DNA of 64,000 bases, from the NCBI GenBank assembly GCA_031277915.1, contig JAITLL010000031.1, positions 1 through 64,000 of the forward strand, given 5' to 3'. Position numbers and translations under genes: made by a program. This DNA is from Acinetobacter sp. (GTDB lineage: Bacteria > Pseudomonadota > Gammaproteobacteria > Pseudomonadales > Moraxellaceae). The notes beneath the pieces are model-generated. The model saw only the letters and a list, made by a program, of their open reading frames with translations. It had not been told where the DNA came from and did not search any database. This document shows positions 46,219-56,622 of this stretch, one piece after another (within the stretch, counting starts at the first letter, position 1; every line of letters begins with the position of its first letter).

Positions 46219-47919
46219 ATGAAAATGTCACGTCGTGCATATGCTGAGATGTTTGGTCCAACGGTTGGAGATCGTATTCGCTTAGCTGATACAGAGCTTT
46301 TTATTGAAGTTGAACAAGACTTAACGACCTATGGCGAAGAAGTTAAATTTGGTGGTGGTAAAGTCATTCGTGATGGCATGGGACAATCTCAACTTTTAGC
46401 TGATGAAGTTGCTGACACAGTCATTACCAATGCTTTAATTGTAGATTGGTGGGGAATTGTAAAAACTGATGTTGGCTTAAAAAACGGCCGAATCTGGAAA
46501 ATAGGAAAAGCCGGCAACCCAGATATTCAACCTGACATTACCATTCCTTTAGGTGCTGCAACAGAAGTGATTTCAGGTGAAGGGCAAATTTTAACTGCAG
46601 GTGGTATTGATACCCACATTCACTGGATTTGTCCTCAACAAGTTGAAACCGCGCTTATGTCTGGTACAACAACAATGGTGGGTGGTGGGACAGGACCAGC
46701 GGCAGGAACTTCGGCAACGACAGTGACCCCAGGGCCTTGGCATATTGCCACCATGTTGCAGGCGATTGATGATTTGCCTATGAATATTGGTCTATTAGGC
46801 AAAGGAAATTTGAGTTTACCAGAGCCCATTCGTGAGCAAATTAAGGCTGGGGTAATTGGCTTAAAACTACATGAAGATTGGGGCTCAACACCAGCAGCGA
46901 TTGATAACTGTTTGAGTGTGGCAGATGAGTTTGATGTTCAGGTCGCTATTCACACGGATACGTTAAATGAGGGTGGCTTTTTAGAAGAAACACTGGCCGC
47001 ATTTAAAGACCGTACCATTCATACGTACCATACAGAAGGTGCCGGTGGTGGGCATGCACCTGACATTTTAAAGGCAATTGGACAAAGTAACGTATTGCCA
47101 TCTTCAACTAATCCAACGCGACCTTATACGATTAATACCATTGATGAGCATTTAGATATGCTCATGGTTTGCCATCATTTAGACCCAGCAATTGCTGAAG
47201 ATATTGCTTTTGCAGAAAGCCGTATTCGCCGTGAAACCATTGCCGCTGAAGATATTTTGCAAGATTTAGGTGCTATCGCCATGATGTCATCGGACTCTCA
47301 GGCGATGGGTCGCGTGGGTGAAGTGATTTTACGTACTTGGCAAACTGCTCATAAAATGAAAATTCAACGTGGCCCATTAGAAGGTGATAATGAATTTCAT
47401 GATAACAATCGCGTTAAACGCTATATTGCTAAATATACGATTAATCCTGCAATTACGCATGGCTTAAGCCATGAAATTGGTTCGATTGAGGTCGGAAAAC
47501 TTGCTGATTTAGTGTTGTGGAAGCCTGCTTTTTTTGGTGTGAAACCTTCGATGATTATTAAAGGTGGCATGATCGCAGCGGCGCCGATGGGGGACATTAA
47601 TGCCTCCATTCCGACACCTCAACCAGTTCATTATCGTCCAATGTTTGGTGCCTATCCGCGTGGTGTGCATAACACTTGTATTACCTTTTTATCTCAAGCA
47701 GCCATTGATGAAAAAGTTGCTGAAAAGTTAGACCTTAAAAAGTTAATTAGCCCCTGTAAAAATACGCGTGAAATTACTAAAGCAGATATGAAACATAATA
47801 CATATTGTCCAGTTATGCATGTACATCCCGAGACTTACGAAGTACGAGCTGATGGTGAGTTATTAACGTGTGAACCTGCTGATGTATTACCGATGGCACA
47901 GCGTTATTTCTTGTTTTGA
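46219..47919 (+). CDS. ureC: Urease alpha subunit (catalytic)
   Basis: Hydrolyses urea to ammonia and carbamate at a dinuclear nickel site. The 566 residues carry the carbamylated lysine at about 216 (GLKLHEDWG), the nickel histidines in GGIDTHIHW and [12 protein letters not shown], the flap histidine/cysteine in VCHHLD, and the aspartate in SSDSQAMGR. All catalytic residues are intact, so the enzyme should be functional once nickel is loaded by UreDEFG. Confidence 0.98.
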   Translation: MKMSRRAYAEMFGPTVGDRIRLADTELFIEVEQDLTTYGEEVKFGGGKVIRDGMGQSQLLADEVADTVITNALIVDWWGIVKTDVGLKNGRIWKIGKAGNPDIQPDITIPLGAATEVISGEGQILTAGGIDTHIHWICPQQVETALMSGTTTMVGGGTGPAAGTSATTVTPGPWHIATMLQAIDDLPMNIGLLGKGNLSLPEPIREQIKAGVIGLKLHEDWGSTPAAIDNCLSVADEFDVQVAIHTDTLNEGGFLEETLAAFKDRTIHTYHTEGAGGGHAPDILKAIGQSNVLPSSTNPTRPYTINTIDEHLDMLMVCHHLDPAIAEDIAFAESRIRRETIAAEDILQDLGAIAMMSSDSQAMGRVGEVILRTWQTAHKMKIQRGPLEGDNEFHDNNRVKRYIAKYTINPAITHGLSHEIGSIEVGKLADLVLWKPAFFGVKPSMIIKGGMIAAAPMGDINASIPTPQPVHYRPMFGAYPRGVHNTCITFLSQAAIDEKVAEKLDLKKLISPCKNTREITKADMKHNTYCPVMHVHPETYEVRADGELLTCEPADVLPMAQRYFLF

Positions 47920-47991
47920 TGAGTTTTGTCGAGGTGATTTGCCTCATTAATTTATATACATGAATGAAATAAATAAGGAGAGAAGAGCTAA

Positions 47992-48474
47992 ATGAAAATT
48001 TATACACAACGTCTTGAAGATATTTCTCCTGATCAAGCATTTGAAACGGTTGAACTGACTTTTGATACCCGCCAAAAATCAAGATTTCGGGCGGCTTTGG
48101 CAAGTGGCGTAGATATTGGTGCTGATTTACCACGTACTGGCATTTTGCGTAGTGGTTCATATATTGCAACTCAACAAGGTGATGTACTACGTGTAGATGC
48201 TAAGCCTGAACGTTTGATGCAAGTCAGTGCAACAACTGATTTTGATTTACTTAAAGCTGCCTATCACTTAGGTAATAGACATGTACCATTAATGCTAACG
48301 CCGACTTCTTTGTATTTTGAGCCTGATCATGTGCTTGCAGACATGGTAGAAGGGTTGGGGCTGACAGTGACAGAAACAGATCATCCGTTTGAGCCTGAAA
48401 GCGGTGCCTATGCGCAGCATAGTCATGATCACCGCTTAAGCCCAATCAAAGCTTTGCACCATGTCCATTCATAA
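47992..48474 (+). CDS. ureE: Urease accessory protein UreE
   Basis: Nickel metallochaperone for urease. The 160 residues show the UreE N-terminal peptide-binding domain ([25 protein letters not shown]) and the metal domain with GNRHVPL. The tail has a moderate number of histidines ([20 protein letters not shown]), shorter than the polyhistidine tail of Klebsiella UreE. AAGGAGA precedes the ATG. Its end overlaps ureF by 14 bases. Confidence 0.96.
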   Translation: MKIYTQRLEDISPDQAFETVELTFDTRQKSRFRAALASGVDIGADLPRTGILRSGSYIATQQGDVLRVDAKPERLMQVSATTDFDLLKAAYHLGNRHVPLMLTPTSLYFEPDHVLADMVEGLGLTVTETDHPFEPESGAYAQHSHDHRLSPIKALHHVHS

Positions 48475-49126
48475 CGCAGCGCAATTACTTCAATTGCTGA
48501 CATTGTCTTCTACGGCACTGCCAGTTGGAGCGTATTGTTATTCACAAGGTGTGGAAACAGCCATTGATATTGGCCTAATACACGATGAAAGCTCGGCAAT
48601 TGCTTATTTTGAAGAAGTTCTTGAAATGCTGTTAGTGCGGTTTGAGTTACCTGTGCTCAAACGTCTTATGCAACATTATGATGACCCAGATGAGTTCTTG
48701 ATTTGGGCAAATTTATATAAAGCGAGTCGAGAAAGTAAAGAGTTACTCGCTGAATCTCAGCAGTTGGCATTTTCTTTAAATGCATGGATTAAAGATGTTT
48801 TAAAAAAAACGGTTGAGGTTAAAAAGCAGTTCGGTTTTGTGCCTGTCTATGCGCAGCTCTGTGGTCGACTTGGGCTTAACGACGTTGATGTGCTCACAGC
48901 TTATACCTTTACTGTTTTAGAAAATCAGGTTTTAGCGGCAGTAAAAACTGTTCCTTTAGGGCAAATGGCTGGACAAAGAGTTTTATGGCACTTGCATGGT
49001 TTCGTACCAAATGCAGTAGAGAAAGCTTTGAAACTTAATGATGAGCAATTGAGTAGTGCTTTACCTCGTTATGCCATGTTGAGTATGAAACACGAAACAC
49101 AATATTCACGGTTATTCAGATCTTAA
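48461..49126 (+). CDS. ureF: Urease accessory protein UreF
   Basis: Works with UreD as a gate for UreG GTPase during nickel insertion. The 221-residue helical protein contains [18 protein letters not shown] at its start, close to the family signature, and [10 protein letters not shown] later. Its ATG lies within the last codons of ureE (14-base overlap), implying translational coupling. Confidence 0.95.
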   Translation: MSIHNAAQLLQLLTLSSTALPVGAYCYSQGVETAIDIGLIHDESSAIAYFEEVLEMLLVRFELPVLKRLMQHYDDPDEFLIWANLYKASRESKELLAESQQLAFSLNAWIKDVLKKTVEVKKQFGFVPVYAQLCGRLGLNDVDVLTAYTFTVLENQVLAAVKTVPLGQMAGQRVLWHLHGFVPNAVEKALKLNDEQLSSALPRYAMLSMKHETQYSRLFRS

Positions 49127-49150
49127 GTTTAGGAAAAAAGGATAAAAATC

Positions 49151-49765
49151 ATGACAGAACGTAGTCCATTACGAGTTGGAATTGGCGGACCGGTAGGTTC
49201 GGGTAAAACTGCGCTTACACTTAATTTATGTTTAGCCTTGCGTGATAAATACAATATGGCTGTGGTGACAAATGATATTTATACCAAAGAAGACTCAAAC
49301 TTTTTAACCCGTAATGAAGCGATGTCGCCAGATCGTATTGTGGGTGTGGAAACGGGTGGTTGCCCACACACGGCTATTCGTGAAGATGCCTCAATTAACT
49401 TGGCTGCAATTGATGATTTGTGTGAAAAATTTGATGGTCTAGAACTAATTATTATTGAAAGTGGTGGTGATAATTTAGCAGCAACATTTAGCCCGGAACT
49501 TTCTGATTTAACTTTATATGTCATTGATGTAGCCGGTGGTGAAAAGATTCCTCGTAAAGGGGGACCGGGTATTACCAAGTCAGATTTACTGATTATTAAT
49601 AAAACTGACCTTGCACCAATGGTAGGTGCAAACCTTGATGTCATGGATCAAGATGCAAAACGTATGCGCGGTGAAAAGCCATTTTTATTTTCAAACATGA
49701 AAACACAAGATGGTCTTGAACAAATTATTCAATTTATTGAGAAGCAAGGGCTGTTTAAGGCTTAA
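49151..49765 (+). CDS. ureG: Urease accessory GTPase UreG
   Basis: SIMIBI-class GTPase that delivers nickel to apo-urease. The 204 residues have the P-loop GGPVGSGKT (about 8-16), the metal motif ETGGCPH (CPH), [17 protein letters not shown], and the base-specificity motif NKTDLAP. AAGGA is eight bases before the ATG. Confidence 0.97.
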   Translation: MTERSPLRVGIGGPVGSGKTALTLNLCLALRDKYNMAVVTNDIYTKEDSNFLTRNEAMSPDRIVGVETGGCPHTAIREDASINLAAIDDLCEKFDGLELIIIESGGDNLAATFSPELSDLTLYVIDVAGGEKIPRKGGPGITKSDLLIINKTDLAPMVGANLDVMDQDAKRMRGEKPFLFSNMKTQDGLEQIIQFIEKQGLFKA

Positions 49766-49774
49766 GGAGTAACT

Positions 49775-50344
49775 ATGAACTTCATTAAAAAATGGAGCAT
49801 TGGGCTCCTTAGTATGTTACCTGCATTAGCTATGGCACATCCGGGACATGATCATGCACATTCAGGGTTTATGGCAGGTTTCATTCATCCCTTTACTGGG
49901 CTTGATCATTTAGTGATGGCTTTGGGTTTTGGGGTCTTGTTATGGTCAGCCGCTAAACAATGGAAAATTGCTGGTGTCATTACGCTAAGCATTACTTTGA
50001 TTGTAGGTTTTTTAGTAGGTGCTCAAGGTCTAGTACCAGCGAGTATTGCTGAATACGGCATTATTGCTTCTTTGATTGTTACCGCGATTGCACTATGGAC
50101 AAAATCAAATCGGATTTTACCTATTGCTGCTGCTTTACTCGCAAGCTTTCATGGTATAGCTCATGGTGTTGAATTGGCACATGCGGGGCATGTTGTTGCA
50201 TTAGTAATGGGTATGGTTGCTGGTATGGCACTTCTCTATTGCGGTGGCTTAGCACTAGGTGCCGTGTTTACGCGATATGTACCTTATGGCAAAAAAATTA
50301 TGGGTACTTGTGCAGCAATTATTGCAGTGATTGGTTTGAGTTAA
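49775..50344 (+). CDS. ureJ: HupE/UreJ family nickel permease
   Basis: Membrane protein of 189 residues expected to import nickel for urease. A signal-like N-terminus is followed by the metal-binding HPGHDHAHSG and the family motif GFIHPFTGLDHLVMALGFG. A second histidine-containing block is FHGIAHGVELAHAGH. About six hydrophobic helices are visible. AAGGAG lies five bases before the ATG and the gene starts nine bases after ureG, so it is the last member of the urease operon. Confidence 0.93.
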   Translation: MNFIKKWSIGLLSMLPALAMAHPGHDHAHSGFMAGFIHPFTGLDHLVMALGFGVLLWSAAKQWKIAGVITLSITLIVGFLVGAQGLVPASIAEYGIIASLIVTAIALWTKSNRILPIAAALLASFHGIAHGVELAHAGHVVALVMGMVAGMALLYCGGLALGAVFTRYVPYGKKIMGTCAAIIAVIGLS

Positions 50345-50358
50345 TTAAAACCTTGCAA

Positions 50359-50385
50359 AAAAAGGTAGCTTTAAGCTACCTTTTT
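50359..50385 (+). terminator. Terminator of the urease operon
   Basis: AAAAAGGTAGC pairs with GCTACCTTTTT around a short TTTAA-like loop, beginning 15 bases after ureJ. Confidence 0.85.
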
Positions 50386-50401
50386 GGATTCGCAAAATAA
50401 A

Positions 50402-50818
50402 ATGTGTGTGCATAAAAATATTTATACTGTTTTTACAGTGCTGATTATCTTTTATAGTGGATATGTTCGGGCCTATGATTTTTTTCAAGCAGAAAGTGAT
50501 TCTACTTTACTAGATGCAGGCCAGTTGTTAGATCAATCAGATTTAAACTTGGAACAAAGGCGTTTAGCCATTGAGCATGATAATGAAGTTAATAACTATA
50601 ATGTGCTCAAAAATGAATTTTATTCAAATGAGCGTTGGGTAATTTATAATTATACAGCCTATGATACAGGGCAACTTCACAACAGAAACATCCATAGTTT
50701 AATGAATCATATTAATATTCAAGATTTATCCATTTCAGTTGGGTATGGAGTTAATTATAGTGTTAATCCAAGACTGAAAATTGGCTATGAATATATTTCG
50801 AGTTTTCCTTATGATTGA
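50402..50818 (+). CDS. Hypothetical exported protein with helical middle and beta-like end
   Basis: I do not recognise this 138-residue protein. A signal peptide spans about 1-24 (VFTVLIIFYSGYVRA). The mature part has a charged helical stretch (LDQSDLNLEQRRLAIEHDNE) and a final alternating segment (SISVGYGVNYSVNPRLKIGY) like barrel strands. The ATG at 50402 gives the signal peptide; a TTG six codons earlier lies in the terminator arm. It directly follows the urease terminator, so it needs its own promoter or read-through. Confidence 0.6.
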   Translation: MCVHKNIYTVFTVLIIFYSGYVRAYDFFQAESDSTLLDAGQLLDQSDLNLEQRRLAIEHDNEVNNYNVLKNEFYSNERWVIYNYTAYDTGQLHNRNIHSLMNHINIQDLSISVGYGVNYSVNPRLKIGYEYISSFPYD

Positions 50819-50930
50819 GGTCAACTCATACGATTTTTTACGATCTATTTATTCTGAAATATAAAATTAAAATAATCTAATTCAAATAAATAGATCAGGT
50901 AAATTAATTCGTCATAAAAATGCTACATGA

Positions 50931-51476
50931 TTAAATTTTCTGATAAAGCCCTGCGTGGACTGTGCCTGCTTTAGTGGTTTTCACTTGTTGCCATGTTGCA
51001 GGTAAGAGAAGCTGAGATAAATCTCGGTCAGCTTCAACATAAATGTATCCATTATTTTTGATATGTGAATCTGCCAAGTGAGCGAGCTCTTGCCATAGAT
51101 CGAGACTATAAGGCGGATCTAAAAAAACTACATCAAATTGTTCTTTTAAGCGCGGTAATGCTTGTTGAGCAGTTGCATTGACTAAATGACAATTCTGCGC
51201 TTTTAAAAGCTGGATATTCTCTTTTAAAAATCGTGCTTGAGTCCTATCTGGTTCAATCATGTAAACAGATGCGGCACCGCGTGAAAGAGCTTCAAAGCCT
51301 AATGCACCAGAACCTGTACAAATATCGAGAACCTGAGCATTTTGAATGTCCCACATGAGCCAATTAAATAATGTTTCACGAACACGATCTGGGGTTGGTC
51401 TTAAACCTTCAATACTAGCAAATGGTAAAACTCGTCTTTTCCATTCGCCCCCAATAATGCGTAATTGATTTTTCAT
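50931..51476 (-). CDS. rsmD: 16S rRNA (guanine(966)-N(2))-methyltransferase
   Basis: SAM-dependent methylase of 16S rRNA in the 30S subunit. The 181 residues show RIIGGEWKRRVLPF and PTPDRVRETLFNWL at the start, the SAM-binding DICTGSGALGFEALSRGA, and the catalytic DPPY motif (FLDPPYSLD). Its ATG shares one base with the mrdA stop (TAATG), so it is translationally coupled to mrdA. Confidence 0.95.
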   Translation of the reverse strand: MKNQLRIIGGEWKRRVLPFASIEGLRPTPDRVRETLFNWLMWDIQNAQVLDICTGSGALGFEALSRGAASVYMIEPDRTQARFLKENIQLLKAQNCHLVNATAQQALPRLKEQFDVVFLDPPYSLDLWQELAHLADSHIKNNGYIYVEADRDLSQLLLPATWQQVKTTKAGTVHAGLYQKI

Positions 51477-53491
51477 TATTCATCGATCTCATTTGTAGCA
51501 GGGCGAGCAGCGCTTGCTTGTGGAGCGGATGCTGCTGGAGTAGTCGTAGCAGGTGCTGGTGTAGAGCTAGCAGTTTCACCACCACTTGGAAGCTCACCCG
51601 GTTTAATTCCTGCTGTCATAAGGCCACCATTGACTTGATGGTTGGCTGGACGGATCGGATTTTTATTACGTGTTAATAACCAGTAATCAAATATGGGTTT
51701 AGCAAGTTGAGCTGCGGAACCACCATGACGACCATTTTCCCAAATGACCGCAATAGCAATTTCTGGTTTATCTGCTGGTGCAAATCCAACAAAGAGACCA
51801 TGGTCAAGTTGGCGTTCACTAAGAGCAGCTTCATTATAGCGCTTACCCTGTGCAATACTTTTAACCTGTGCTGTACCTGTTTTTCCTGCAATTTGATAGA
51901 GTGATGTACGGATACCACGTCCAGTACCTGATTGAATTACATCAATCATGGCATCGCGCATTTGAACCCAGTCTTCGTCTGTACCATTGAAGTTAATTTT
52001 TCCATCGGGTGCATTACGCACTGTAAATGGTTTTGCACCATGCGATGCACGTAAAACATGTGGCACCACATGCGAACCGCGGTTCGCTGTAATGGCAGTT
52101 GCCATAGCAAGTTGTAATGGAGTTGCAGTAAATGCACCTTGACCAATACTGACGGAAATTGTTTCACCTTTCATCCATTTGGCTTTACGTGTACGCATTT
52201 TCCATTCAGGACTTGGGTATAAACCTTCACTTTCACTTGGTAAATCGACACCTGTTTTTTGACCAAAGCCAAATTGACGCATCCATTGGTTCATCTGGTC
52301 GATGCCCATTTGATTTGCCAAAATATAAAAATAGGTGTCACAAGACATGATGATGGCTTTGTGCATATTTACGATGCCATGACCTGTTTTTTTCCAGTCA
52401 CGGAATTTGTGAGAGTCACCAGGTAAATGGAAATAACCTGGGTCAGAAATAGCAGTAGACCAGTCGACAATACCATAATGTAAACCACCCATCGCTTCCA
52501 TTGGTTTAATGGTCGAACCTGGAGGATATGCCCCTTGAACAGCACGGTTATAAAGAGGTTGGTCTATGTTGTCACGTAAGGAACTATAATCTTTATGATT
52601 AATACCCGTAACGAATAAGTTTGGGTTAAAGCTTGGGCTTGAAACCAACGCAAGAATTTCGCCAGTACGTGGATCTATTGCAACAATTGCACCACGACGG
52701 CCAGCAAGTTGCTGTGATGCAACAACTTGTAAACCATAATCTAAGGATAAATAGAGATCATTGCCACGTGTTGGGTCTTTACGACCTAAATGACGTAATA
52801 TGTTGCTATGCGCATCTGCTTCCACAGATTCATAACCCGGTGTTCCATGAAGTAGATCTTCATAGCTTTTTTCTACGCCAATTTTACCAATCAGGTTTGT
52901 ACCAGCGTATAAATCTTTATCAATACTTTTTAATTCTTTATCGTTAATACGGCCAACATATCCAATCACATGAGCGAACAGCTCACCATGCGGATAATAA
53001 CGTGTCATCTGGGTTTCAATTCTAACCCCAGGGAATTTGTATTTAACCTCGCTAAACTTGGCAATATTTGTCTCGGTTAAGTTGAGCTTAATTGCCACAC
53101 GTTCAGTTTTGCGAGCGGTTTTAATGCGACTTTTAAAACGATCTACGTCTTCTTGAGAGAGTTCTAAAATTGGTTGTAGTTGTTCAATTACTGAATCAAC
53201 ATTTTCAACATCTGCTTTACTTAGTGTTGCAGTAAAAACCGGGTAATTATCAGCGAGTAAAACCCCATTTCGGTCATAAATATAACCACGAGCAGGAGGA
53301 AGGGGTTGTAAGCGAATACGGTTTTTATCCGATGCAGTCGAGAACTCATCGTAATGAAAAATTTGCAGATAAGCGTATCGACTGGCTAGTACTAATAAGC
53401 AGATAATCACGAGCCCTACAGCAAAAAATATACGACCTCGATAAATGCGCTTTTCTTGCTGGATATCTTTTAAAGGAAAGTGCTGTTTCAT
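51476..53491 (-). CDS. mrdA: Penicillin-binding protein 2 (class B transpeptidase)
   Basis: Cross-links peptidoglycan for lateral wall growth with RodA in the rod complex. The 671 residues contain one N-terminal membrane helix (about 20-40), a dimerisation/pedestal domain, and a transpeptidase domain. The nucleophile is in GSTIKPM (serine near 327), followed by the SCDTY block (SxN-like position) and AGKTGTAQV near 537. The C-terminal 35 residues are an unusual Ala/Thr/Pro/Ser-rich tail (TPAPATTTPAASAPQASAA). No rodA is adjacent; rsmD follows instead. Confidence 0.95.
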   Translation of the reverse strand: MKQHFPLKDIQQEKRIYRGRIFFAVGLVIICLLVLASRYAYLQIFHYDEFSTASDKNRIRLQPLPPARGYIYDRNGVLLADNYPVFTATLSKADVENVDSVIEQLQPILELSQEDVDRFKSRIKTARKTERVAIKLNLTETNIAKFSEVKYKFPGVRIETQMTRYYPHGELFAHVIGYVGRINDKELKSIDKDLYAGTNLIGKIGVEKSYEDLLHGTPGYESVEADAHSNILRHLGRKDPTRGNDLYLSLDYGLQVVASQQLAGRRGAIVAIDPRTGEILALVSSPSFNPNLFVTGINHKDYSSLRDNIDQPLYNRAVQGAYPPGSTIKPMEAMGGLHYGIVDWSTAISDPGYFHLPGDSHKFRDWKKTGHGIVNMHKAIIMSCDTYFYILANQMGIDQMNQWMRQFGFGQKTGVDLPSESEGLYPSPEWKMRTRKAKWMKGETISVSIGQGAFTATPLQLAMATAITANRGSHVVPHVLRASHGAKPFTVRNAPDGKINFNGTDEDWVQMRDAMIDVIQSGTGRGIRTSLYQIAGKTGTAQVKSIAQGKRYNEAALSERQLDHGLFVGFAPADKPEIAIAVIWENGRHGGSAAQLAKPIFDYWLLTRNKNPIRPANHQVNGGLMTAGIKPGELPSGGETASSTPAPATTTPAASAPQASAARPATNEIDE

Positions 53492-53727
53492 ACGGATCGA
53501 CTTAATGACATAGGGGGAGAAAAATAGCTGTTTATTCTAACGCAAGCGCACTTAAAATATTGCATAATTTTCAAAGTTTCGGTCAGGAAGCGAATTAGTA
53601 TTTTTGACTTTGTAGACAACAAAATTGTAGAGTCTTGTATATAAGAAGCAAAATAATTCTGCTAAAGTCTCTCATTCAATAGAATAGGGTTGTTCTCACC
53701 ATACGATTAGGGAAAATGGAGAAAATA

Positions 53728-54246
53728 ATGAAAAAAATTTATCCCTTACTTGCTGTTCTGACAGTAAGCAGTTGGGCAAATGCTCAAGATTATTCATTTC
53801 TTCCAGAAGCAAAATTAGCAGATCATAAAGCGTCTACTTGGAATGTAGGTGCAGGTTTTACTCAAAAATTGTTACATCTTAATGGTGAGTGGGTAAATCC
53901 TTATGGTATTGCCTATGCAAAAGTTGGCGCATTTTTAAATGGCGATAAAACTGCTGGTGGACAAGTCGGATTTCGCTATCCTTATTATCTTACTGGCACA
54001 GATAAAAATGGTTATTATGTTGGTTTTTATGCTGGACACCTTGATAGCAAGCCGGTAGACGGAGAGTATAAATCTCGTTTAGGTGCTGGTGTTGATTTGG
54101 CATATGTATTGTTGAATTCAGAAAGAATTAGTACTTTTAGTGTGGGTATTGGTGCAGCTGAAAAATTAACTGACCAAAATGGCGCTGTTGCCGCCGATAC
54201 TAAACCACAAATTCAATTTTCTTATTCTCTAAGTTTTGGTTTATAA
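53728..54246 (+). CDS. Hypothetical exported beta-rich protein, 172 residues
   Basis: A signal peptide ends near WANAQ (about 20). The mature part alternates hydrophobic and polar residues (NVGAGFTQKLLHLNGEW, GYYVGFYAGHLDS, RLGAGVDLAYVLL) and ends IQFSYSLSFGL, as in small outer-membrane barrels. I do not recognise a named family. GGAG is six bases before the ATG at 53728, favoured over an ATG four codons upstream. Confidence 0.72.
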   Translation: MKKIYPLLAVLTVSSWANAQDYSFLPEAKLADHKASTWNVGAGFTQKLLHLNGEWVNPYGIAYAKVGAFLNGDKTAGGQVGFRYPYYLTGTDKNGYYVGFYAGHLDSKPVDGEYKSRLGAGVDLAYVLLNSERISTFSVGIGAAEKLTDQNGAVAADTKPQIQFSYSLSFGL

Positions 54247-54307
54247 AACAAAGCAGTTTATCGTTAACTCGCCATAAGCAGAGCACAAATAAATACGAGA
54301 GTCTTAC

Positions 54308-55621
54308 ATGTTAGAGTACGTCAGCGGATTGTGGCAGACCTTTTTACACAGACCTGATTTTTGGGCCGTTTTAAGTATCATTCCAGTCACTGCCTTTGTC
54401 ACATGGGCACATGTGTGGATGGCGTTAAAAATGGTGTTTTACCCAATTAAGTTTTGGGGATTTCATTTAGGCCCTTTACCAGTTGGCTGGCAAGGTATTG
54501 TGCCACGTAAAGCTGGACGTATCTCTGGAATTATTACCGATAATACTTTATCTAAATTGGGTTCTTTGCGTGAGTTTTTAGAGGCAATGGACCCTGAAGA
54601 TATGGCGCGTATTATTGGTGAGCAAGTCGGATTTGAACTTGAGCATTTGATTGATGAAGTGATGATCGATCGTAATGCTGTACTTTGGGAAAATTTACCT
54701 TATTCAATTAAACGCCGTATTTATGCACAGGCACATAAACAATTACCGGGCGTATTAAGAGAGTTAGTGACTGAGCTGACTATGAACGTTGAGTCACTGG
54801 TTAATATGCGTGAAATGGTGGTGAGCCAGATGGAAGGTGATCGCCGTTTAATGGTACGTATGTTTTTAAAGGTTGGTCAAAAAGAGATCAATTTTATTTG
54901 GCATATTAGTGCTTTAATCGGGATGTTCTTTGGTATTTTTCAAATGATTGTCTGGTTCGTCGTACCTTGGCACTGGACAGTTCCATTTTGGGCTTCAATT
55001 TGGGGTTTTTTAACCAACTGGATTGCAATCTGGATGGTATTTAATCCAATTGAGCCAAATTATATTCGTTACCCACAGATTTTTAGATTAACAAAAGACC
55101 GTAAGTTCCCTTGGATTGTGCCAGTTCTTCGAATTGGGACTTATAATTTCCAAGGCGCTTTCATGAAACGTCAAGAAGAAGTCTCTGATGTGTTCTCAAG
55201 TGTAGTGACAGAAGATTTGATCACCTTAAAATCGATTATGACCGAAATGATGTATGGGCCTCGTAAAGATAAGACGCGCCGTATTGTGAAGCGTCATATT
55301 AATGAAATTATGGAAACACCACTTGTTCGTACATCTTTACAGCTTTCTTTAGGGCCAAGAGAGTATGCAAGATTAAAGACGGACTTGATTGATCGTTCAA
55401 TTGAAATTACGATGGGACCCGTATGTGACCCTGCACTGAATGCAAGCCGGGCACAGAAGATTTTTCAAATGTTTAAAGAGCGTATTCGTGAACTAACACC
55501 AAAAGAGTTTCAGAATTTATTACGTCCGGCATTTCAAGAGGACGAGTGGATTCTTATTGTATTAGGTGGGGTAACCGGATTTATTGCTGGTACAATACAT
55601 TTGTTTGTAGCTTTCTTATAA
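54308..55621 (+). CDS. DUF445 family membrane protein
   Basis: Probable inner-membrane protein of 437 residues with a hydrophobic N-terminus (about 15-50), two central helices (near 200-245) and a C-terminal helix (about 415-437). Family-like features include FNPIEPNYI after the second helix and the repeated amphipathic stretches around ITDNTLSKLGSLREFLE. Function unknown in general. It lies about 70 bases before adk, possibly sharing a transcript. Confidence 0.8.
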   Translation: MLEYVSGLWQTFLHRPDFWAVLSIIPVTAFVTWAHVWMALKMVFYPIKFWGFHLGPLPVGWQGIVPRKAGRISGIITDNTLSKLGSLREFLEAMDPEDMARIIGEQVGFELEHLIDEVMIDRNAVLWENLPYSIKRRIYAQAHKQLPGVLRELVTELTMNVESLVNMREMVVSQMEGDRRLMVRMFLKVGQKEINFIWHISALIGMFFGIFQMIVWFVVPWHWTVPFWASIWGFLTNWIAIWMVFNPIEPNYIRYPQIFRLTKDRKFPWIVPVLRIGTYNFQGAFMKRQEEVSDVFSSVVTEDLITLKSIMTEMMYGPRKDKTRRIVKRHINEIMETPLVRTSLQLSLGPREYARLKTDLIDRSIEITMGPVCDPALNASRAQKIFQMFKERIRELTPKEFQNLLRPAFQEDEWILIVLGGVTGFIAGTIHLFVAFL

Positions 55622-55690
55622 TTCGACGTCGGGCAGGATCTATTGAAGATTAAAGAGACTTTTTCTGCCAGACTTCATTCATTGTTTTAA

Positions 55691-56359
<669 letters not shown>

Positions 56360-56377
56360 TTTAATATTATTTGTGAT

Positions 56378-56404
56378 AAAGAGCCCTCTTTGTGAGGGCT
56401 CTTT
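56378..56404 (+). terminator. Terminator after adk
   Basis: AAAGAGCCCTC pairs with GAGGGCTCTTT around TTTGT, 18 bases past the stop. Confidence 0.85.
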
Positions 56405-56430
56405 TCTTTCATTAAGTGCGGGAGAACGAT

Positions 56431-56610
56431 ATGAAAATCATTTTGATTTTAGTGGTATTGCTGAGTCTGGCACTATTGTTATTTTTACTATATCAAAGTC
56501 AAAAAATGCTGCGTCATGTACAGAAACAACAGGCTTTGGAAAATAAAAAGAACGGACGAGAACGTCAACTACATCCTAAATTGCAGCAGCTTAAAAAACC
56601 TCAGGATTAA
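56431..56610 (+). CDS. Small single-span membrane protein, 59 residues
   Basis: MKIILILVVLLSLALLLFLL forms one clear membrane helix, followed by a basic, glutamine-rich cytoplasmic tail (KMLRHVQKQQALENKKNG). GGGAG lies seven bases before the ATG; a GTG five codons upstream overlaps it. Its TAA overlaps the stop codon of the convergent nth gene and sits in the loop of a terminator hairpin. Function unknown. Confidence 0.7.
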   Translation: MKIILILVVLLSLALLLFLLYQSQKMLRHVQKQQALENKKNGRERQLHPKLQQLKKPQD

Positions 56611-56622
56611 CTGAGGTTTTTT
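56593..56622. terminator. Bidirectional terminator embedded in two overlapping stop codons
   Basis: AAAAAACCTCA pairs with TGAGGTTTTTT (11 bp). The loop GGATTAAC contains the stop codons of both the small membrane protein (56608-56610) and nth (56607-56609). Confidence 0.85.

Noticed and set aside
44583-50344. Urease cluster as a recently transferred island
   Set aside because: Base composition and codon use look like the neighbours, no mobile element or repeat flanks it, and the cluster is typical for this genus.
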